Assembly (NCBI GenBank): GCA_946184715.1
Contig: CAMHGU010000030.1
Location: 1 to 14,362, forward strand
Reading direction: 5' to 3'
Length of the DNA stretch: 14,362 nucleotides
Source of the DNA: an uncultured bacterium
GTDB taxonomy: Bacteria > Bacteroidota > Bacteroidia > Bacteroidales > Muribaculaceae
Shown: piece by piece, positions 1-7,827 of the stretch
How positions within the stretch are numbered: position 1 is the stretch's first letter
How the letters are laid out: each line of letters begins with the position of its first letter
Notes under the pieces: generated by a model
Seen by the model: the letters and a program-made list of their open reading frames with translations, nothing else
Databases searched by the model: none
What the model was told of the DNA's origin: nothing
Position numbers and translations under genes: made by a program

Positions 1-308
1 TCGAGGATTGTCTCCTCATCGAGCGAGGTCACGGAGGCGTGGGGATAGACATAGGTGCGCTTATCGTAGCGGAGCGAGCCGATGCCGTAGCGGGCGAGGC
101 CTTCGGCAATGTCGCGGAAAGGCTTGTTGGCTGCCACGGTCTCATCGCGGTCGAGAGCGCCCGAGCCGTGTACCATCACCACCATCACGCCATCGGCTGT
201 GGCAGGCGGGATGACTATAGCCGGCAGCCGAATGTCGGCTGTCGTCACGGTGTCGGCTATCTCGTGCGTTGCTCCGTGCGGCGGTGCCGTGGCTGCCGGA
301 GCTACTGT
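1..308 (-). CDS. Alpha/beta hydrolase domain, partial, -1 frame relative to the DUF3887-like domain
   Basis: The minus strand is open without a stop from about 308 to the window edge (102 codons), one frame behind the gene ending at 302. The translation is a convincing serine-hydrolase N-terminus: a hydrophobic strand VMVVMVHGSG (HGSG coded by 159-170, the strand and oxyanion region of the alpha/beta fold), then LDRDET, NKPF, and RYGIGSLRYDKRT. This resembles secreted S33-type hydrolases. The nucleophile and the rest of the catalytic triad lie beyond the left edge. There is no ATG at a sensible place and no signal peptide in this frame. From family knowledge, such hydrolases often carry an N-terminal DUF3887-type domain, which is exactly what lies upstream in the other frame. 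I infer one secreted protein split by a -1 frame change. It could be a programmed shift, a real inactivating mutation, or a homopolymer error in the assembly. Confidence 0.75.
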
Positions 309-691
309 TTTTTTATCGCTTCGAGGGGCACGAATTGGATGCCGAGCATTTTGCCTTCGGGGTCGAATAGCACCAGTGCACCAAGCGAAGTCTTCTCAAA
401 CGCCACTTCCGACACGTAGCAAGGCTGGCCCATAATCTCCTGCACTTCCCATGCACCGTGGCTCCGGTAGCTACCCGTCTGCGGCTCCAGCTGCTGCATA
501 ATGCCGCTGAGCTGCTCCGGCTTTACCATCGACTTCACTTGGTCAGACATATTGGAGTAGAGGCTATCAGCTTGATTCTCAAGTACGAAACCCAGCATTC
601 GCTCGGCTCGGGCGAGGTTGGGGTCGGTGGCTGCCTGGCCCGCTGCCGTCAGCGCGCCGGCCACAATTAGCATAGCAAGTAGTCGTTTCAT
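302..691 (-). CDS. Secreted DUF3887-like domain protein, N-terminal part of a split hydrolase
   Basis: This is a 129-residue product. I chose the ATG at 689-691 because it begins a clear signal peptide (MKRLLAMLIVAGALTAAGQA) and sits about 20 nt downstream of the expected start site of a good promoter; in-frame ATGs further upstream, up to 763, would overlap that promoter. The mature part starts with ARAERMLGFVLENQADSLYSNM and ends with LFDPEGKMLGIQFVPLEAIKKQ. This is the helical then beta-sheet pattern of DUF3887-type domains that precede alpha/beta hydrolases (family assignment by recognition, not by search). The reading frame stops with TAG at 302-304, one codon after an A7 run. A -1 slip on that run would continue straight into the hydrolase at 308-1. 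On its own this product would be a small periplasmic protein without a catalytic domain. Confidence 0.75.
   Translation of the reverse strand: MKRLLAMLIVAGALTAAGQAATDPNLARAERMLGFVLENQADSLYSNMSDQVKSMVKPEQLSGIMQQLEPQTGSYRSHGAWEVQEIMGQPCYVSEVAFEKTSLGALVLFDPEGKMLGIQFVPLEAIKKQ
308..314 (-). other. A7 slippery heptamer, candidate -1 frameshift site
   Basis: On the minus strand the zero frame reads ATA AAA AAA CAG TAG, so the heptamer A AAA AAA lies in the X XXY YYZ register known from -1 ribosomal frameshift sites. The zero-frame stop follows one codon later. A -1 slip gives AAA AAA ACA GTA GCT CCG and enters the hydrolase frame. The sequence cannot distinguish programmed shifting, transcriptional slippage, a natural indel or a base-calling error in the run. 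Confidence 0.5.
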
Positions 692-717
692 ACAGTTGTT
701 GGTTACATAACGTTCCA

Positions 718-748
718 CAAATGTAGCCCTTTTCTCTCGATTCTCAAA
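718..748 (-). promoter_or_regulatory. Bacteroidetes-type promoter for the DUF3887/hydrolase gene
   Basis: Read on the minus strand there is TTTG (748-745), a 19-base spacer, then TACATTTG (725-718), matching the known Bacteroidetes consensus TTTG-N19-TAnnTTTG. Transcription would start near 711, leaving a leader of about 20 nt before the ATG at 691. Confidence 0.7.
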
Positions 749-797
749 GCCGCGGGGCATCAATTTCGTGTGTAAAGCACAATCAGAGCGTTACGAT

Positions 798-828
798 TTT
801 GCCACGTGGAAATGATTTTGTAATTTTG
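798..828 (+). promoter_or_regulatory. Bacteroidetes-type promoter for the 854-7727 operon
   Basis: TTTG at 798-801, a 19-base spacer and TAATTTTG at 821-828 match the Bacteroidetes -33/-7 consensus exactly. Transcription would begin near 834-836, about 20 nt before the ATG at 854. I see no comparable promoter further downstream in the operon, so this may drive all five genes. Confidence 0.7.
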
Positions 829-853
829 AAGTCTAATTGCAGCCGAGGCGCTT

Positions 854-2230
854 ATGCTTCTGCATTCTAATGTAACAAAAACAGTGAAAACGAAGATTTT
901 ATCCCTTATAATGCTCGCCGGAGCAATGGCCGTAGCGGCCGACAATGTGGTGGAAGAGGTTGCTTGGGTGGTGGGCGATGAGCCTATCTACAAGAGCGAC
1001 ATCGAAGAGCAGTATCTTCAGCTCCAATACGAGCGGCAGACGCTCGACGGTGACCCGTACTGCATCATTCCCGAGAAGATGGCTATCGAGAAGCTGTTTC
1101 TCCATCAAGCCAAAATCGACTCAATCGAGGTGCAGGAGAGTGCTATCCTTCAGGAGGCCGAGAGCCGATTGAACTACTTCGTGCTCAACCTCGGCTCGCG
1201 CGACAAGGTGGAGGAGTACTTCCGCAAGCCCATCTCGGAGCTTCGCGAGCAGGTGGCTGATATGATTCGCAACCAGTACACTATCCAAAAGGTACAGGAG
1301 GAGCTTACCAAGAATGTGAAAGGCACGCCCTCCGAAGTGCGCAAATACTACGAGACACTCTCGCAGGACAAAATACCCTTTGTGCCGCTCCAAGTGGAGA
1401 CGCAGATTATTACGCTCAACCCCGTGATACCGCAATCCGAAATAGAGGAGGTAAAATCGCGCCTTCGCGACTATGCCGATCGTGTGAATCGTGGCGAGAG
1501 CGAATTTTCCACGCTCGCTATCCTTTACTCGGAGGACGGCTCGTCGATGAACGGCGGTGAGCTTGGCTTCAAGGGCCGCGGCGAGCTGGTGCCGGAATTT
1601 GCTTCGGTGGCGTTCAATCTCAGCGACCCAAAGAAGGTGTCGAAAATCGTTGAGTCGGAGTTCGGGTACCACATCATTCAGCTCATAGAGAAGCGTGGCG
1701 ACCGCATCAACTGCCGTCACATCCTGCTTCGCCCCAAAGTGGCCGAGAAAGACCTCACCGATGCTATCAATCGTCTTGACTCGCTCCGCAGCGACATCTT
1801 GGCCGGGAAATTCACCTTTGAGGCAGCCGCACAATTTGTGTCGCAGGACAAGGACACGCGCAATAATAAAGGTATAATGATCAATAGCAAGGGCGGCGAT
1901 GCCTCCACCCGCTTCGAGATGGCCGACCTCCCGCAAGAAGTGGCCAAGGTGGTCGATAAGATGAAGGTGGGCGACGTTTCCGAGCCGTTCATTATGATTG
2001 ACCCCAAGAGCAACCGCGAAACCGTGGCTATTGTGAAGCTCACCAACCGCATCGAGGGCCACAAAGCAAATATGCAGCTCGACTACCAAGAGCTCAAGTC
2101 GATGTACGAGAACGCGCATAAAGAGCAAATCCTCGAAGATTGGATTGCCAAGAAACAGAAAGAGACCTTCGTGCGCATCGAAGACGGATGGCGCAACTGC
2201 GACTTCCAGCACGACGGTTGGGTGAAATAA
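854..2230 (+). CDS. SurA-like periplasmic peptidylprolyl isomerase, two parvulin domains
   Basis: This 458-residue protein has the layout of SurA-type chaperone/isomerases, which help outer-membrane proteins fold in the periplasm. Residues 10-29 form a signal peptide (KTKILSLIMLAGAMAVAAD). Residues 30-170 are a helical N-terminal chaperone-like region opening with VVGDEPIYKSDIEEQ, typical of SurA N-domains. Parvulin domain 1 spans about 180-282 and carries GGELGFKGRGELVPEFASVA (234-253) and the FGYHIIQLIE strand (270-279). Parvulin domain 2 begins at CRHILLRPK (287-295) and ends near residue 400; it lacks a clear second GG-x-LG motif and may be mainly structural. The C-terminus is a charged helix. 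The first ATG is 10 codons before a GTG (884) that would also start the signal peptide; the ATG suits the promoter better. It is followed 9 bases later by the OstA-like gene, fitting an outer-membrane biogenesis role. Confidence 0.85.
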   Translation: MLLHSNVTKTVKTKILSLIMLAGAMAVAADNVVEEVAWVVGDEPIYKSDIEEQYLQLQYERQTLDGDPYCIIPEKMAIEKLFLHQAKIDSIEVQESAILQEAESRLNYFVLNLGSRDKVEEYFRKPISELREQVADMIRNQYTIQKVQEELTKNVKGTPSEVRKYYETLSQDKIPFVPLQVETQIITLNPVIPQSEIEEVKSRLRDYADRVNRGESEFSTLAILYSEDGSSMNGGELGFKGRGELVPEFASVAFNLSDPKKVSKIVESEFGYHIIQLIEKRGDRINCRHILLRPKVAEKDLTDAINRLDSLRSDILAGKFTFEAAAQFVSQDKDTRNNKGIMINSKGGDASTRFEMADLPQEVAKVVDKMKVGDVSEPFIMIDPKSNRETVAIVKLTNRIEGHKANMQLDYQELKSMYENAHKEQILEDWIAKKQKETFVRIEDGWRNCDFQHDGWVK

Positions 2231-2239
2231 TAGCGCGTG

Positions 2240-4216
2240 ATGAGCCACGATAACCGTCACATATCATCAAGCAATTACCACGGGCACAAGTCGCTGCTCG
2301 TGGTGATATTTGTGGCGCTGATTATCTCCATCGCTTCAGCCACCGCACCGGCCGACAAGAGCAAGGGGGGCGCCAAGCCCCATTCATCGCTCACCGGCGG
2401 CAACCTCCCGAAGCCCAAGAAGGGCGCCAAGCCCGAGGGTGCGAAGCTCACCAACAAAGCCGGAGAGCAGAAGAAGCGCGTGTTCACCCCGCAGATTCCC
2501 AAAGCCAACCGCAACGTGAAGAACAAGGTATTCCTTGAGCACGCCGAGAAGCTGAGTATGGACGCTCGTATCAGTCCCGACTATCAGGTGCTCGTGGGCG
2601 ATGTGAAATTTCGCAAGCAGGGAATGCTTATGTACTGCGACAGCGCCCACTTCTATGAAGCCAGCAATTCGCTCGAGGCCTTCGGCAACGTAAAGATGGA
2701 GCAGGGCGACACCCTCTTCGTATATTCCGACTATCTTTTCTACGACGGGATGCACGAGCAAGCGATGCTCCGCAGTATGGGCAACCCCGTGCAGATGATC
2801 AACCGCGATGTCACCCTCTTCACCGATAGTCTCAACTACGACATTCCCGAGCAGCTCGGCTACTACTTTGAGGGCGGGCGCATCGTCGATTCCGAAAACG
2901 AGCTGTCGTCGGTCTATGGCCAATACGAGCCCGACACCAAGAATGCCGAGTTTCTCTACGACGTGGAGCTCGTCAACCCCAAGTTTACCCTTACGACCGA
3001 CACTCTGAAGTACAACACCCGCAGCCACGTGGCCAACATCGTAAGCCGCTCGGTCATCGTATCCGACAGCGCCACCATCTACACCTCTCGCGGCTGGTAC
3101 AACACCTCCACCGAGGAGTCGTCGCTGCTCAGCCGCTCCCTCATCGTAGGCAAGAACGGGCAGAAGATGACCGGCGACACCGTGTACTACGACAAGAAGA
3201 GGGGCATAGGCGAGGCCTTCGGCTCTATGGTGATTACCGACTCGGCCAAGAGCGTGATTCTTGAAGGCGACTACGGATTCTACGACGAGAACAACGACAT
3301 CTCGTTTGCCACACGCCGCGCCCGAGTGATGGAGTTTTCGCAAGGCGACACCCTCTATATGCACGGCGACACTATCCGCACATATATCGACCCTGCGGCC
3401 GACTCCACGCGCGTGGTTCACGCCTACCACATGGCCCGCTTCTATCGCTACGATATGCAGGGCGTGGCTGATTCCATCTCGTTCACTTCGAGCGATTCCA
3501 TAATCCATATGTATCGCCACCCGATAGTGTGGGAGGGCGAGCGGCAGGTGAACGGCAACATCATCGAGGCCCACGTCAACGACTCGATTGTGGACTGGGC
3601 GCGCCTGCCCGAATTCGGTGTCGCTACCGAGCATCTGGGCGAGCAACGCTACTACAACCAGCTGTCGGGCAAAGAGATGTATGCCACCTTCGATGGCGAG
3701 TCGATAAAGCAGCTCGACGTCAACGGCAATGTGCAAGCGATAGTGTATCCTATGGAGGAGGACTCCTCCTATAATAAGCTGGTATTTGCCGAGAGCAGCT
3801 ACCTCAAGGTGTGGTTCAAGAAGAAAGACATTGAGCGAATGAAGATGTGGCCCGAAGTGAACGGCAAGGCCATACCGCTCTACTTGGTGCGCAACTCCGA
3901 CCTCTACCTGCCCGATTTCGGGTGGTACGAAGCCATCCGTCCCAAAGATAAAGACGATGTGATGGTAATTCCCGAGGAGATGCGCAAACTGATGGCTATG
4001 CCCGAGAAGAAGCTCGTCAAGCCCTCGGCAGCCGCCGCTGCCGGAGCAGGGCCGCAACCGCAACCCGAGGAAGAGCAGAGCGCTACCCCCGATGAGCAGC
4101 AAGAAGCTACAGCTAAGGAAGCCTCCGAAGTAAAGGATGCCCCGGAAGCATCGGCCTCTCAGCCCATAGAATCCATTAATCCCATCACCCCCAATTCCAA
4201 TCCCGAGTCCCGATGA
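2240..4216 (+). CDS. OstA/LptA-like envelope protein
   Basis: This is a 658-residue protein counted from the ATG at 2240; a GTG directly before it is less likely. Residues 18-36 form a signal or anchor segment (SLLVVIFVALIISIASATA), followed by a Lys/Pro/Gly-rich stretch to about residue 90. From about 98 (FLEHAEKLSMD) to about 560 it has repeated short beta units of the OstA/LptA kind, such as GDVKFRKQGMLMYCDSAHFYE, FGNVKMEQGDTLFVYSDYLF and MTGDTVYYDKKRGIGEAFGS. This is the pattern of the Bacteroidetes OstA-like family, linked by homology to lipopolysaccharide transport across the periplasm. The last 70 residues are a low-complexity Ala/Glu/Pro/Ser tail. The protein is much longer than E. 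coli LptA (about 185 residues), so it may bridge more of the periplasm. Its stop overlaps the mutL start (ATGA), implying translational coupling. Confidence 0.8.
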   Translation: MSHDNRHISSSNYHGHKSLLVVIFVALIISIASATAPADKSKGGAKPHSSLTGGNLPKPKKGAKPEGAKLTNKAGEQKKRVFTPQIPKANRNVKNKVFLEHAEKLSMDARISPDYQVLVGDVKFRKQGMLMYCDSAHFYEASNSLEAFGNVKMEQGDTLFVYSDYLFYDGMHEQAMLRSMGNPVQMINRDVTLFTDSLNYDIPEQLGYYFEGGRIVDSENELSSVYGQYEPDTKNAEFLYDVELVNPKFTLTTDTLKYNTRSHVANIVSRSVIVSDSATIYTSRGWYNTSTEESSLLSRSLIVGKNGQKMTGDTVYYDKKRGIGEAFGSMVITDSAKSVILEGDYGFYDENNDISFATRRARVMEFSQGDTLYMHGDTIRTYIDPAADSTRVVHAYHMARFYRYDMQGVADSISFTSSDSIIHMYRHPIVWEGERQVNGNIIEAHVNDSIVDWARLPEFGVATEHLGEQRYYNQLSGKEMYATFDGESIKQLDVNGNVQAIVYPMEEDSSYNKLVFAESSYLKVWFKKKDIERMKMWPEVNGKAIPLYLVRNSDLYLPDFGWYEAIRPKDKDDVMVIPEEMRKLMAMPEKKLVKPSAAAAAGAGPQPQPEEEQSATPDEQQEATAKEASEVKDAPEASASQPIESINPITPNSNPESR

Positions 4217-6036
4217 GCGATGTCATTAAATTACTGCCCGATTCCGTTGCCAACCAGATAGCTGCCGGCGAAGTAATACAGCGCCCTGCCTCGGTGGTCA
4301 AGGAGCTGGTAGAGAACGCCGTAGACGCCGGCGCCACCGACATCAAGATAGTGCTCACCGACGCCGGGCGTACCCTCATCCAAGTAATCGACAACGGGTG
4401 CGGAATGAGCGAGACCGATGCCCGCCTCGCCTTTGAGCGGCATTCCACCTCGAAAATACGGCAGGCAAGCGACCTGTTCTCGCTCCACACTATGGGATTC
4501 CGCGGCGAGGCTTTGGCCTCAATAGCCGCGATAGCGCAGGTGGAGCTGCGCACCCAGCGCGAAGGCGACGCGATGGGCACCCAAATCCTCATCAGCGGTT
4601 CGCAGTGCCAGTCGCAGCAGCCGGCATATATAGGACACGGCTCCAACTTCATGATCAAAAACCTCTTTTTCAACGTGCCCGCCCGCCGTAAGTTCTTGAA
4701 AAGCAATCAAGTGGAGCTGTCCAATATCGTGAAAGAGTTTGAGCGCCTCGCCCTTGTAAATCACAGCTTGAGCTTCACGCTGATTCATAACGACATCACT
4801 ATGTATCAGCTTCGTGGCGGCACCTTCAAGAGCCGCATCGTGGAGCTGATGGGCAAGTCGTTCGATTCGCAGCTGCTCCCCATCAACCTTACAACCACAC
4901 TTGTGAAGCTCGAGGGCTTTGTGGGCACGCCTGAGGCGGCACGCAAGCGCAATCAGCAGCAGTTTCTCTTCGTCAACGGCCGCTATATGCGCCATCCCTA
5001 TTTCCACAAAGCCATAATGATGGCCTACGAGCAACTCATTCCGGCCGACCAGCAGCCCAACTACTTCATCAACTTCACCGTTGCACCCGAGAGCATCGAC
5101 GTCAATATCCACCCCACCAAGACCGAGATAAAATTTGAGAACGAGAAAGACATCTGGCTTATCCTCAATGCAGCTGTCAAGGAGGCGATAGGGAAGGCGA
5201 GCGTGGCTCCCACCATCGACTTCGACACCGTCGATGCACCCGATATCCCGGTGATAGGACACGCCGCGCCCGGCCAAGCACCGGCGCCAGCCATCGACAA
5301 GGATTACAACCCCTTCGGCAACCGACCACCCCGCCGCACCGTCAGCCAGGACTGGGAGCAGCTCTATAACTCTTTCATCGACCGCACCGCCAAGGCCGAC
5401 ACCCAAAGCTCCGTCACCCCCGATGCCGAGCCGAGCCAGCCGGTTAACCGCCTCGATGAGTTGGCCAAAGAAGGCTCCGATACGCCCTGCCTGCAGCTCA
5501 AAGGGAAATACCTGCTCTCGCAAGTGAAGTCAGGACTGATGATTATTGACCAGCATCGTGCCCACACCCGCATTCTCTTCGACAAGTTTATGGCTCTTCA
5601 CGCCAATGGCGAATTCGAATCGCAAGGAATGCTCTTCCCCGAGACACTCCAGCTTAGCGCCACTCAGCATCTGGCTCTCGAAGAGGTAAAGAGCGAGCTT
5701 GAGGCCGTGGGCTTCGACCTCGCCTTCCTCGGCAACAACACCTGGGCCATCAACGGCCAGCCATCGGCAGTGAAAGGTGTCGATATCAAGGAGCTGCTTA
5801 TCGACGTCATCGACTCGGTGGCCACCGGGGGCCCGGCCGTAGCCGACCGCATCTTCGAGCATATCGCCCTCGAGGTGGCACGCCGCGCCGCTATCCCTTA
5901 CGGCCGTATTCTCACCGCCACCGAGATGGACACCCTCCAGCGCGAGTTGCTTCAGCTGCCCAAGCCCAACTTCACCCCCGATGGCCGCAAAGTCATCTAC
6001 ATCTACTCCATCGACCAGATCGACCGACTTTTCTGA
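4213..6036 (+). CDS. mutL: DNA mismatch repair protein MutL
   Basis: This 607-residue protein is a full-length MutL. The N-terminal GHKL ATPase motifs are intact: NQIAAGEVIQRPASVVKELV (14-33) with ENAVDAGA following, DNGCGM (60-65), RHSTSK (76-81) and GFRGEALASIAAIA (95-108). The transducer domain includes FVNGRYMRHP (253-262) and NIHPTKTEIKF (298-308). A Pro/Asp-rich linker (about 335-425) leads to the C-terminal dimerisation domain from QLKGKYLLSQ (428-437). The position of the metal-binding endonuclease motif reads DQHRAHTRILFD (446-457) instead of DQHAxxExxxxE, and the late Cys/His motifs are also not recognisable (ARRAAI, FTPDGR). MutL couples mismatch recognition by MutS to strand removal. 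The gene overlaps the OstA-like gene by 4 bases and is followed by a serine hydrolase after 18 bases. Confidence 0.95.
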   Translation: MSDVIKLLPDSVANQIAAGEVIQRPASVVKELVENAVDAGATDIKIVLTDAGRTLIQVIDNGCGMSETDARLAFERHSTSKIRQASDLFSLHTMGFRGEALASIAAIAQVELRTQREGDAMGTQILISGSQCQSQQPAYIGHGSNFMIKNLFFNVPARRKFLKSNQVELSNIVKEFERLALVNHSLSFTLIHNDITMYQLRGGTFKSRIVELMGKSFDSQLLPINLTTTLVKLEGFVGTPEAARKRNQQQFLFVNGRYMRHPYFHKAIMMAYEQLIPADQQPNYFINFTVAPESIDVNIHPTKTEIKFENEKDIWLILNAAVKEAIGKASVAPTIDFDTVDAPDIPVIGHAAPGQAPAPAIDKDYNPFGNRPPRRTVSQDWEQLYNSFIDRTAKADTQSSVTPDAEPSQPVNRLDELAKEGSDTPCLQLKGKYLLSQVKSGLMIIDQHRAHTRILFDKFMALHANGEFESQGMLFPETLQLSATQHLALEEVKSELEAVGFDLAFLGNNTWAINGQPSAVKGVDIKELLIDVIDSVATGGPAVADRIFEHIALEVARRAAIPYGRILTATEMDTLQRELLQLPKPNFTPDGRKVIYIYSIDQIDRLF

Positions 6037-6054
6037 AACCAATTTATAGCAACT

Positions 6055-7203
6055 ATGCGTAAATCTCTGATTCTTACACTTATATCTCTGTTTGCATTGA
6101 CTTCCTCAGCATCACAACCTATCGAAAGCCGTCTGGCCGCCCTCTTCGACGCACGCTACCCCGATGCCACCGCTCCGGGTGCCGCGATGATAGTGGCGAA
6201 GGGCAATAAGATTCTGTTTGAGCGCTATCGCGGTGTAGCCGACTACGGCACCGGTGCTATAATTGAGCCTGCTACACGCTTCAACATCGCCTCGATAAGC
6301 AAGCAATTTACCGCCGCAGCGGCTATGCTGCTGCAGGAGCGCCGAATGATTGACCTCAACAACCACATCATCCACTACTACCCGCAATTGCGAGCCGACG
6401 TGATGGGCGAAGTTACCTTCCGCCACCTTCTGAGCCACTCCTCCGGAATCCCCGATGCTCGCCCGCGCTCCGACCGTCACTGGGTGCTCACCGCCACCGA
6501 TGAGGAGTCGATCGACTATCTCCCCGATGTGACGGAGCTGCATTTCCGTCCCGGCACGGCCTACGAGTATATCAACCCCACATTCCAGATATTTTACGAC
6601 CTGATACAGCGGCTTTCGGGCTCATCGTTTACCGATTTTATGGCCAAGAATGTGTTTGAACCGGCCGGAATGACCGATTCCCAATATTTCGATGCCAATA
6701 TCGATATGCCGTCAGCCTCCCACGCCTATATTCCGGCCACCTCCGCCCAAGCCACCGGCAGCGATTCCCGTGGCGGCAAGTGGCAAGAGTTTGACTACGG
6801 TGAGGAGACCTTCTTCGCCACCAAAGCCGATGGCGGCCTATACTGCACAGCCCGCGACCTCCTAAGCTGGAACCTCGCTCTTCGCGATGCTCGCGTCATA
6901 TCGCATATCTCTTATGAGGCGATGTGCGAGCCCATTACCGAGGTGAGCGGCAGCACATTCTCTTCCTATCAGAATCGGCCCAACACCTTCTACGGTCTCG
7001 GCCTCTTTATCGACACCACCCCCGGCCGCCCCGTGAAAATCTACCACACCGGCGACAATGGCGGCTACCAAGCCTACCTGGCTTATTACCCTGCCTGCGA
7101 CATCTCTATTATCGTGCTCGAGAACCGCAACGACCTCGACCGCTGGAGCTTCGCCACCGCCATCGACGACGCTCTCGCCCAAGCCTCCCTCCTCAGTCGC
7201 TGA
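6055..7203 (+). CDS. Secreted serine hydrolase, beta-lactamase/PBP class C family
   Basis: This 382-residue protein has a signal peptide (MRKSLILTLISLFALTSSAS, 1-20). All three catalytic motifs of the PF00144-type family are visible: SxxK as S80-I-S-K83 in FNIASISKQFTAAAAM, YxN as Y172-I-N174 in YEYINPTFQ, and HxG as H331-T-G333 in HTGDNGGYQAYL. The helix HLLSHSSGIPD (124-134) is also typical. Members act on D-Ala-D-Ala peptides, esters or beta-lactams in the periplasm or outside the cell, and the sequence does not decide which. Being chromosomal and lacking features of a specific AmpC enzyme, a housekeeping D-peptidase or esterase is more likely than a resistance enzyme. It starts 18 bases after mutL, and its stop shares one base with the ATG of the next gene (TGATG), so it is probably co-transcribed. 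Confidence 0.88.
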   Translation: MRKSLILTLISLFALTSSASQPIESRLAALFDARYPDATAPGAAMIVAKGNKILFERYRGVADYGTGAIIEPATRFNIASISKQFTAAAAMLLQERRMIDLNNHIIHYYPQLRADVMGEVTFRHLLSHSSGIPDARPRSDRHWVLTATDEESIDYLPDVTELHFRPGTAYEYINPTFQIFYDLIQRLSGSSFTDFMAKNVFEPAGMTDSQYFDANIDMPSASHAYIPATSAQATGSDSRGGKWQEFDYGEETFFATKADGGLYCTARDLLSWNLALRDARVISHISYEAMCEPITEVSGSTFSSYQNRPNTFYGLGLFIDTTPGRPVKIYHTGDNGGYQAYLAYYPACDISIIVLENRNDLDRWSFATAIDDALAQASLLSR

Positions 7204-7727
7204 TGCCCATCGGTGACAGCCACACTTCCTGCTACGAAAGTCCACTTGGCCAAATCATTCTGTCGGCCGTAGGGACCGCACTTACCGGATTACGGTTCGA
7301 CAATAGTCAACCCTCCGAACCGGCCATAGCTGACTGTGGCGACGACTTGCCCATCCTTGACGAAGCGCGCCACTGGCTCGATATTTACTTTGCCGGGCAT
7401 CGGCCCGACTTTATTCCTCCTCTGGCATTGCCCAACCAACCTTTCAGGCGTGCCGTGCTTGAAGAGCTTCTCTCAGTACCTTATGGCAGCACCGTAAGCT
7501 ACAAAGAGATAGCGCTGCGAGTAAGCCAACGGCTCGGCCGTGACGCCGGAGCGTCAGCTCGAGCCATAGGCAATGCTGTGGCCAGCAATCCGATACTTCT
7601 CATTATCCCCTGCCATCGCGTCGTAGGAAGTGACGGTCGCCTTACCGGCTACTCCGCCGGCCTCAGCCGCAAAGCCGCCCTCCTTCGGCTTGAGCAACCG
7701 ACCAGGCCGGGCTCACTCAACCTTTGA
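7203..7727 (+). CDS. ogt: Methylated-DNA--[protein]-cysteine S-methyltransferase
   Basis: This is a 174-residue suicide repair protein that moves the alkyl group from O6-alkylguanine in DNA to its own cysteine. The active site PCHRV is present at 136-140 (C137), inside IIPCHRVVGSDGRLTGYSAG. The DNA-binding helix-turn-helix region is also clear: VPYGSTVSYKEIA (92-104) and ASARAIGNAVASNP (117-130), with the expected arginine finger R120. Residues 10-75 form a poorly conserved N-terminal domain beginning SCYESPLGQIILSAVG. The ATG at 7203 overlaps the previous stop by one base; longer readings of this frame would run into the serine hydrolase gene and are not credible. The length matches Ogt and the Ada C-terminal domain. 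There is no Ada regulatory domain, so alkylation-induced control is not evident. It ends about 45 bases before a strong terminator. Confidence 0.92.
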   Translation: MPIGDSHTSCYESPLGQIILSAVGTALTGLRFDNSQPSEPAIADCGDDLPILDEARHWLDIYFAGHRPDFIPPLALPNQPFRRAVLEELLSVPYGSTVSYKEIALRVSQRLGRDAGASARAIGNAVASNPILLIIPCHRVVGSDGRLTGYSAGLSRKAALLRLEQPTRPGSLNL

Positions 7728-7772
7728 AATTGAGCACATCGCAATAATGCGGCCGAGCATCGCCTCTCAAAT

Positions 7773-7808
7773 AGAGTGGGGCGCTCCATCGAGGGGCGCC
7801 CCACTTTT
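7773..7808. terminator. Strong hairpin terminator between convergent operons
   Basis: GTGGGGCGC (7776-7784) pairs perfectly with GCGCCCCAC (7796-7804). The stem extends inward by one G-U and two G-C pairs to a 5-base loop (ATCGA), and outward by A-U and G-U pairs. It is followed on the plus strand by TTTT (7805-7808). It lies 48 bases after the ogt stop and 23 bases from the mutB stop, so it probably ends plus-strand transcription. On the minus strand the tract after the stem (CTCTATTT) is weaker. Confidence 0.8.
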
Positions 7809-7827
7809 CAGCTCGCTATGAAAAGGC

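Noticed and set aside
168..188. A run of five histidine codons on the plus strand (CACCATCACCACCATCAC-like)
   Set aside because: It is the complement of the hydrophobic VMVVMV strand of the hydrolase; no tag or vector sequence surrounds it.
692..763. Upstream start at 763 for the DUF3887-like gene
   Set aside because: It would place 24 non-signal residues before a clear signal peptide and include the promoter in the coding region.
1121..2260. A 379-codon minus-strand open frame opposite the isomerase gene
   Set aside because: Same antisense pattern; the plus-strand reading has a signal peptide and two parvulin domains.
2384..4102. A 572-codon open frame on the minus strand opposite the OstA-like gene
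   Set aside because: Its translation is rich in His, Val and Gly with no domain features, and it mirrors a well-supported gene; GC-rich codon bias explains it.
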